Positions 5,894 through 10,283 of a stretch of DNA of 10,283 nucleotides are shown piece by piece. The notes beneath the pieces are model-generated. The model saw nothing but the letters and a program-made list of their open reading frames with translations. It had not been told where the DNA came from and made no database searches. Location of the stretch: contig CAAERF010000331.1 in NCBI GenBank assembly GCA_900758315.1, positions 1 through 10,283 on the forward strand, written 5' to 3'. The translations under genes were made by a program, and so were the position numbers. This stretch comes from an uncultured Oscillospiraceae bacterium. GTDB taxonomy: Bacteria; Bacillota; Clostridia; Oscillospirales; Oscillospiraceae. How positions within the stretch are numbered: position 1 is the stretch's first letter; each line of letters begins with the position of its first letter.

Positions 5894-7250
5894 TTACAAA
5901 ACTCCGACAAGAGTGGTCGGCGGTTTCCAGCAAAACCACCGTGGTACCTCTGGCGCACAGGTCCTGCACAAACTGCTGCAGGATCCGGCGCACCGTATAG
6001 TCCGATGAGGAAAACACATTGTAAATAAAAAGCACACGTGGGTGAAAAAACAGCCACCGATCCGCCAATACCCGCGCCGTTTTTACCGAATCCGGCTCCG
6101 TTTCGCCAGGCAGGCGGCTGCGCCAGAATTCCCTGTCCGAAAAAACCCTTTTGGCAGCCCTCTCAAAAAAGCCGCATCGGCTGATGCGCTGCATACTCGG
6201 CAGCAGGATATTTTCCTGCAGGGTGAGGTTTTCCTGCAAGGCAGGCGGCTCTGCCGTGCCGTCCCAAACGGCGATGCGGTGCCTGCGCAGATCCGCCAGC
6301 CCGCGAAACGGCAGCGTTTTTTCGCCGATTTGCAGCGCACAGCGGCTTTTTTCTTGTGTCAGCGATTGCCAGCACCCGTGCAGCACCTGCTCATCGTAGC
6401 TGCTCAAAAGCACGGCGGTACCTGCCTCAAAACGCAGCGGCATCGTAACACCCGCGTATTTCAGGGTAAGGGTGATGGTTTCCGCCTTTGGCTTTGCGGT
6501 GTCGGTTTTCGCTTCCGGTTTTGCGTCCTGCGTCCATTTCTGCAAAAGCGCCCGGCTGCGCGGCGAGGTCTGGTCGTAGATTTTGCGCTCTATGCGCCCG
6601 TCTTGGCACAAAAGGATGCAATCCGACAGCGGCTCAAACCAATTGGACCAGTTATCCGCAATCAAAAGCGCGACACCGCGCTCCTTTACCAGACCCAGCA
6701 ATGCCAGCAAACAGTGAATTTGCGGCACGTTCAATCCCTTAGTCATATCGTCCAGCACGATCAGCTGCGCGCCCTGATCCACCGCCCGCACAATACTCAG
6801 CAACAGCCTGTCCAGATGATGCAGCCTGCTTGTCGGGCTTGTGACATCGTAGCGCATGGCAAAGTCCCGCAGCACCTGCGCGGTGCGCAGATGCACGGCA
6901 CGGTTGTTGAGCAGAATCTTGTTGTGGCTGCTGCGCCGCATCAGAAAAAAGTTTTCTGCTAAATCCATGCAGTCCATAAAGGCGGGGTCGTTTCCCAGAT
7001 AAAATACGCCGCTGCGCTCCAGTTTTTGCGGATGAAAATCCGTGATTTTCTGCCCGCAGACCCACGCTTCGCCGGATACAAACACACCCTTGCCGTCAAA
7101 CATTTCTGCCAGCAGCTTGCGTCCGCTGTTTTCACTGCCCGATACACTGACGCACTCCCCCGCCCGCAGCAAGAGATTGATGTCCGTCAGAGTGCCGTGT
7201 CCTGCGCTTTTCATATGCCAATGGCTTAATTTCAGCAATTCTTCTTTCAT
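5874..7250 (-). CDS. Catalytically degenerate tandem ABC protein (RbsA/MglA-like)
   Basis: 458 residues. Overall architecture follows RbsA-type tandem ATPases: LRAGECVSVSGSE before the first P-loop, LAENFFL, LIVLDDMTKGL, LLCQDGRI, and in the second half LTLQENILLPSMQR and PRVLFIY. All nucleotide-handling motifs are damaged. P-loop 1 is GSENSGRKL (Lys to Arg, Ser to Lys, Thr to Leu), and the Q-loop Gln is Leu85. The LSGGQ-like signature is absent around 141-155, Walker B has D167-D168 instead of Asp-Glu, and the switch His is Asp199. In the second half P-loop 2 is LLSSYDEQ and Walker B DEPT is replaced by YNVF (410-413). A charged linker rich in Lys, Ala and Glu (about 240-258) joins the halves. 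The open frame is intact. It lies 9 bases after the kinase stop, with only a weak ribosome binding site, and overlaps the divergent permease gene. Likely a non-hydrolysing regulatory or sensory subunit. Confidence 0.85.
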   Translation of the reverse strand: MKEELLKLSHWHMKSAGHGTLTDINLLLRAGECVSVSGSENSGRKLLAEMFDGKGVFVSGEAWVCGQKITDFHPQKLERSGVFYLGNDPAFMDCMDLAENFFLMRRSSHNKILLNNRAVHLRTAQVLRDFAMRYDVTSPTSRLHHLDRLLLSIVRAVDQGAQLIVLDDMTKGLNVPQIHCLLALLGLVKERGVALLIADNWSNWFEPLSDCILLCQDGRIERKIYDQTSPRSRALLQKWTQDAKPEAKTDTAKPKAETITLTLKYAGVTMPLRFEAGTAVLLSSYDEQVLHGCWQSLTQEKSRCALQIGEKTLPFRGLADLRRHRIAVWDGTAEPPALQENLTLQENILLPSMQRISRCGFFERAAKRVFSDREFWRSRLPGETEPDSVKTARVLADRWLFFHPRVLFIYNVFSSSDYTVRRILQQFVQDLCARGTTVVLLETADHSCRSFVNAEISL

Positions 7251-7259
7251 ACCGTTGTA

Positions 7260-8216
7260 TCACTGCATCAGCAGCTCTTCCTTTGTATAGACCTTGGGCA
7301 TCCAGATTTCCACATCGGTGCCAAGGTTTTCCGTGCTGTACACAAACAGCCCGTAGTCGCGCCCAAACGCCAGCTTGATGCGCTGGTTGACGTTGTACAT
7401 GGCAATGCCGTTGCCGTGCGTATCCGGCTGGTTGGTCGGCTGCCGTTCCTCCTCTAAGGCGGCGCGCATCTTGTCCAGCACGTCGGGGGGCATCCCCACA
7501 CCGTCATCCTCGACAATGATTTTCATCATATCCTTTGTGCCGCTGATGCGAATCGTGACGTGTCCCTGCTCGGCTTTGGGTTCCAACCCGTGAAAAACGC
7601 AGTTTTCCACGATGGGCTGCAACGTCATCTTGGGCAAAAGGCAGTCCAGCAACTCGTCGTCGCCGTCCTCGACCTGAATATCCAAAAAGAAACGATCCTC
7701 GAATCGGAATTGCTGGATAAAAAAGTAGTTCTTGATGTTGGACAGCTCGTCCCGCAGGGTGACAATATTTTCCTTGCGGCTGATGCTGTAGCGAAAAAAC
7801 GACGCCAGCGCGTGGGACATCCGTGCAATGTTCTCGCAGTCTTGCAGGATTGCCTCACTGCGGATACATTCCAGCGTGTTGTACAAAAAATGCGGGTTGA
7901 TTTGGTTTTGCAGCGCGTTGATTTTTGATTGGCTGCTGGATACCGCTGCCGTGTATGCTTCCCGCTGGGAAATCTCCCGTTTTTCTAAGGCGTCTGCCAA
8001 TTCTCTTCCCAAGGGGTGCAGCATTTTTTCGCCGCTTTGTCTGCGCAGGGCATCCATATCCGCCGCGCAGTGTGCGTACTGCACTGCCAGATACCCAAGG
8101 CACACCAAAGCCGCCGCCATGGCGCACCACCTGACAGCCCCGCCGCACACCACGGCAAGCAGAATAAACAGGCAGCCCGCAGCAGCACAAACGATGGCCG
8201 CATTCTTGTATTTCAT
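7260..8216 (-). CDS. Short LytS/YesM-family sensor histidine kinase
   Basis: 318 residues. Two hydrophobic segments (about 5-26 and 31-48) are separated by only a few residues. A coiled linker follows, then the His_kinase domain with INPHFLYNTLE (phospho-acceptor H109) and an HATPase domain with QPIVENCVFHG (N205), EDDGVGMP (D237-G241) and HGNGIAMYNVNQRI (G2 box, about 268-281). It should autophosphorylate H109 and pass phosphate to D55 of the regulator encoded 16 bases upstream. Typical YesM kinases are near 580 residues with a large extracytoplasmic domain and HAMP domain. Here both are missing, so the input must come through the membrane helices or a partner protein. The start has AGGCGGGG 8 bases before the ATG. 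The next two genes, a dead ABC protein and a divergent permease, are candidate partners. Confidence 0.93.
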   Translation of the reverse strand: MKYKNAAIVCAAAGCLFILLAVVCGGAVRWCAMAAALVCLGYLAVQYAHCAADMDALRRQSGEKMLHPLGRELADALEKREISQREAYTAAVSSSQSKINALQNQINPHFLYNTLECIRSEAILQDCENIARMSHALASFFRYSISRKENIVTLRDELSNIKNYFFIQQFRFEDRFFLDIQVEDGDDELLDCLLPKMTLQPIVENCVFHGLEPKAEQGHVTIRISGTKDMMKIIVEDDGVGMPPDVLDKMRAALEEERQPTNQPDTHGNGIAMYNVNQRIKLAFGRDYGLFVYSTENLGTDVEIWMPKVYTKEELLMQ

Positions 8217-8232
8217 AACCGAATCCCCGCCT

Positions 8233-9825
8233 TTAATAGTAAAGCTTTCGATATTCGGTGGGTTTCATTCCCACGCACTTGGTAAACTGCTGGCTGAAAT
8301 ACTTAGCATCCTTATAGCCCACAGCATCGCCGATTTGCCCGATTGTCTTGCGGCTGTCCCGCAGCAGCTCCTTGGCAGCTTCCATACGGACCTCGGTCAG
8401 GAAATCGGTAAAGTTCTTGCCGGTTTTCTCCTTGAATTTTTCCGAGAAATAGGTCGGGTTAAACCCGCTGTGCGCGGCGACATCCTCCAGCGTAATTTTT
8501 TCCGCGTAGTGCTTCTTCATATACTCTATCGCAAGGCGGATGGGGTATTCCTCGGCGTGGACGCGCTGGGCGTACAGTTCTTCCTGTTTGGCGCAAAGTG
8601 TTGCTGCCAGCCATTGTGCCAGCTGATGCACCGAGGCAGCGCTGCGCACTTCCTCCCGCTTGCTGTCCGCCCAGTCCCGGCGTATTTCCATACCATGCCC
8701 TAAGCTCCAAGCGCAGAAATCCCGCAGACATTGCTCGGCGGTGTCAAAGTATTCCCACGCTGCCAGCCCCGCCGCACCGGCGCTGTCAAAAATTGCATCC
8801 ACTGCCTGCTGCAGAGCCGTTCTCTGCATAGGCTCCATACCTTTTTCCAGCAGGCTGCGTACCTTATTCTGCCACGCCTTGCGCGCGGCGTCCGGGCGTT
8901 CCTCGGCTTGGTATTTCAGGCACATACCACTGCCCTCAAACAGCTTGCGGCATTCTGCCCGATCCGCCTGTTGCAGCAGTGCCCCGATTTGCGCCACCTC
9001 GGTGCACCGTTCGCTCTGCCCCATGGATACCGTGTAATGGGCGTAGTTATTCATGTAGCTGCGGCAGCTTTCCCGGCAGGCGTGCAGCGCCTCGCCGGTT
9101 TTAGCGTATGCCTCGCTGTCAAAATTGAGCAGCAGCGTTGTGGTGTGTCCGTCAGTGCAGCTGATATACATCTGCCCGCCAAGGGATTTCTTGATGTTCG
9201 CCTGCACTTTTTCGGTGACCAGTCGTTCTTCCTCTGCCGATGCCTGCTGCAAAAGACTGGAGTTTACGCGCAAAACCACCGCCATAAAGCAGTCCCCGGT
9301 AAATTCCACCCCGGCAGCCGCATTGAATTCCGGCAGCCCGGCAAAGCCGTCCCCCGCCTTCAGGCGCGCCATAACGTCCCGCGAAAGCAGTTTTTGGCTA
9401 TTCTCGTAATTCTTTTCGTATTTTTCCATCTGTGCGCGGTGAACCGCGGTGGTTTGCAACGCATCACAGATTTTTTTCAGCGTTCGGTTCAACTCCTCCT
9501 CGTCAATGGGTTTGAGCAGATAATCCTCCACGCCGTATTTCAGAGCCTTTTGTGCATACTCAAAATAGCGGTAGCCGCTGATCACTACAAACCGCGTCTG
9601 CGGAAATCGCTCCGTCACCTGTTGCACAAGCTCCAGTCCGGTCAGAACCGGCATACGGATGTCGGTAATAACGATTTCCGGCTGCTCCTGTTCAATACGT
9701 TCTAATGCGGTACGCCCGTCCCGGCAGATATCCACAAAGCTAAGTCCCAGTTCGTCCCAATGGATCAGATGCTTGACCAACTGTCCGACGCGCGGCTCGT
9801 CATCCGCAATTAAAACCTTCAGCAT
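8233..9825 (-). CDS. YesN-type response regulator with AraC-family DNA-binding domain
   Basis: 530 residues. The receiver domain fills 1-120: acidic pair D8-D9, phosphorylation site D55 in VITDIRMP, S83 in VVISGY and K105 in DYLLKPID. A middle region (about 120-420) has no motif I can name with certainty. The C-terminal about 105 residues form the double helix-turn-helix AraC domain, with ITLEDVAAHSGFNPTYFSEKFKEKTG and then IGDAVGYKDAKYFSQQFTKCVGMKPTEYRK. It acts in the cytoplasm as a transcription factor controlled by the kinase at 7260-8216. The ATG follows AAGGAAG by 7 bases. Position and repeat geometry suggest that it activates the binding-protein promoter at 4872-4907. The gene starts the regulatory transcription unit of regulator, kinase, dead ABC protein and divergent permease. 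Confidence 0.94.
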   Translation of the reverse strand: MLKVLIADDEPRVGQLVKHLIHWDELGLSFVDICRDGRTALERIEQEQPEIVITDIRMPVLTGLELVQQVTERFPQTRFVVISGYRYFEYAQKALKYGVEDYLLKPIDEEELNRTLKKICDALQTTAVHRAQMEKYEKNYENSQKLLSRDVMARLKAGDGFAGLPEFNAAAGVEFTGDCFMAVVLRVNSSLLQQASAEEERLVTEKVQANIKKSLGGQMYISCTDGHTTTLLLNFDSEAYAKTGEALHACRESCRSYMNNYAHYTVSMGQSERCTEVAQIGALLQQADRAECRKLFEGSGMCLKYQAEERPDAARKAWQNKVRSLLEKGMEPMQRTALQQAVDAIFDSAGAAGLAAWEYFDTAEQCLRDFCAWSLGHGMEIRRDWADSKREEVRSAASVHQLAQWLAATLCAKQEELYAQRVHAEEYPIRLAIEYMKKHYAEKITLEDVAAHSGFNPTYFSEKFKEKTGKNFTDFLTEVRMEAAKELLRDSRKTIGQIGDAVGYKDAKYFSQQFTKCVGMKPTEYRKLYY

Positions 9826-9854
9826 ATGTACACTTCCTTGCCGTTTTTGCTTTC

Positions 9855-9883
9855 ATCATACATCAAGTTTGTAAAAAATTCCA
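9855..9883 (-). promoter_or_regulatory. Candidate promoter of the regulator operon
   Basis: On the minus strand TATGAT (9855-9860) lies 30 bases before the regulator ATG. TGGAAT (9878-9883), 17 bases upstream, is a poor -35 match, so the promoter would be weak or need an activator. No copy of the CCGAA repeats seen at the importer promoter is visible here. Confidence 0.4.
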
Positions 9884-9946
9884 CCCTTTTCTTTGGGACA
9901 TTCTCATTGCTTGTCTGAAAACCCGCATCGTTCAGGATGCGCCGCG

Positions 9947-10123
9947 TCACGCATGACCATAAGGCAACAGCCCCATCCGCTGGAATTGCACCGGCGGAAG
10001 AGCAATGCTTATCCATTTTCCCCACGGTACGATGTGCTCAATCTCATCTAAGAATTCTCGTTTCTTTGTCCGCACCTGCGATAATTCATCGCTCAAGGCG
10101 GACAGACTCAGTTGTTTATCCAT
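9947..10123 (-). pseudogene. IS5-family transposase, N-terminal fragment with a foreign tail
   Basis: From the ATG at 10121-10123 the frame gives 58 residues. The first 40 (MDKQLSLSALSDELSQ, then REFLDEIEHIVPWGKWISI) match what I know as the start of IS5-family transposases, where the text normally continues into KPYYYKG and the catalytic DDE core. Here homology stops after WISI, and an unrelated 18-residue tail (ALPPVQFQRMGLLPYGHA) runs through the element's other end to a stop outside it. More than 80 percent of a normal transposase, including all catalytic residues, is missing, so it is inactive. The upstream extension to 10183 in the same frame is not needed: a TATAAT lies just before this ATG. 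Confidence 0.8.
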
Positions 10124-10176
10124 ACATATATTATACCACTTTTTTCGACTATTTGCATTATGCGGTGTTGCCCTAA
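9959..10176 (-). mobile_element. Internally deleted IS5-like element (about 218 bp)
   Basis: The right end, GCATTATGCGGTGTTGCC ending in CTAA (10155-10176), is the start of the IS as read on the minus strand and carries the transposase promoter and N-terminus. The other end, ATAAGGCAACAGCCCCAT (9959-9976), is an inverted, imperfect copy of it with one extra base. The interior between codon 40 of the transposase and the left end is lost. The outer ATAA and CTAA again suggest a TA-centred target. The end sequence is the same type as in the MITE at 264-384. The element ends 133 bases upstream of the regulator gene. Confidence 0.65.
10130..10135 (-). promoter_or_regulatory. -10 box of the transposase remnant
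   Basis: A perfect TATAAT on the minus strand lies 6 bases before the ATG at 10121-10123. No good -35 is seen at 16-18 bases. The very short spacing suggests a leaderless or near-leaderless message, or a box whose real start lies further in. Transcripts from here would run toward the regulator gene. Confidence 0.35.
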
Positions 10177-10189
10177 GTAACATTGCCCT

Positions 10190-10204
10190 ATGGGGTGTTG
10201 CTCT
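10190..10204 (+). repeat. Solo terminal-repeat-like sequence
   Basis: ATGGGGTGTTGCTCT matches ATGCGGTGTTGCCCT of the IS end at 10160-10174 at 13 of 15 positions and in the same orientation, 30 bases further right. It may be the end of an older related element beside which the IS5-like copy inserted. Its partner end is not visible in the window. Confidence 0.4.
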
Positions 10205-10249
10205 TTTTGTTTTGCACGGATTTTACGGGGCAGTAAAAGAAACAGCCCG

Positions 10250-10277
10250 TGCCCCGCGCTTTGCGTCCCGCGGGGCA
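10250..10277. other. GC-rich hairpin at the window edge
   Basis: TGCCCCGCG (10250-10258) and CGCGGGGCA (10269-10277) form a perfect 9-bp stem with a 10-base loop. On the minus strand a T-rich run (TGTTTCTTTT) follows after about six bases, so it could be a terminator for a gene entering from the right. There is no T-run on the plus side. The bases from 10205 to 10249 hold no gene I can support. Confidence 0.4.
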
Positions 10278-10283
10278 GAAACG

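Noticed and set aside
5874..7250. Calling the degenerate ABC gene a decayed pseudogene
   Set aside because: There is no frameshift or internal stop in 458 codons, it is translationally coupled to an equally intact permease gene, and divergence is concentrated at catalytic motifs while family architecture remains.
9819..10025. Possible 68-residue minus-strand protein overlapping the regulator start
   Set aside because: It runs through the left end of the deleted IS, the candidate promoter and the regulator's ribosome binding site, and has no similarity I recognise.
10124..10183. N-terminal extension of the transposase fragment from an ATG at 10183
   Set aside because: The extra 20 codons are the terminal repeat and the TATAAT box. 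The family-like sequence starts at MDKQ, so the ATG at 10121-10123 is preferred.
1..10283. CRISPR array, tRNA or rRNA genes, phage genes
   Set aside because: No regularly spaced repeats, cloverleaf-like sequence, ribosomal RNA segments or phage structural or integrase motifs were seen on either strand.

Overview
The window looks like chromosomal DNA from a gut-type Firmicute of the class Clostridia, probably an Oscillospiraceae/Ruminococcaceae member of the Faecalibacterium-Gemmiger-Subdoligranulum kind. This is inferred from moderately high GC, strong AGGAGG-like ribosome binding sites, sigma-A promoters, a Ser/Ala-rich lipoprotein linker, a LytS/YesN-type two-component system and an IS5-like element. 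No rRNA or other taxonomic marker is present.

Layout, left to right. Bases 1-186 (+) hold the last 61 codons of DNA-3-methyladenine glycosylase I (tag). A terminator pointing left (about 195-240) and a 121-bp MITE-like element (264-384) follow. From 381 to 9825 all eight genes are on the minus strand. In transcription order (right to left) they are: a YesN-type response regulator (9825-8233), a short LytS/YesM-type histidine kinase (8216-7260), a degenerate tandem ABC ATPase (7250-5874), a degenerate RbsC-type permease (5893-4964), a sugar-type substrate-binding lipoprotein (4830-3811), an intact RbsA/MglA-type tandem ATPase (3735-2233), an intact RbsC-type permease (2231-1269) and a metallo-beta-lactamase-fold hydrolase (1247-381). 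Bases 9947-10176 hold an internally deleted IS5-family element that keeps only a transposase N-terminus. Its ends resemble those of the MITE at the far left. The last 100 bases contain one more end-like sequence and a GC-rich hairpin.

The cluster reads as a sugar (CUT2-type) importer with its own two-component regulator. The importer half has its own strong promoter (TTGGCA-17-TATAAT, 4879-4907). Two direct repeats 21 bp apart sit immediately upstream of it, as expected for a site bound by the AraC-type response regulator. A perfect 12-bp hairpin between the binding-protein and ATPase genes probably lets the binding protein be made in excess.

The most unusual part is the pair between the kinase and the importer: a full-length, uninterrupted ABC protein that has lost every catalytic motif in both halves, translationally coupled to a divergent permease. 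The kinase has almost no extracytoplasmic sensor domain. I infer that the dead transporter pair may be the sensing device for the kinase, comparable in logic to UhpC/UhpB or XylFII/LytS but built from an ABC importer. This is a hypothesis and has not been shown.
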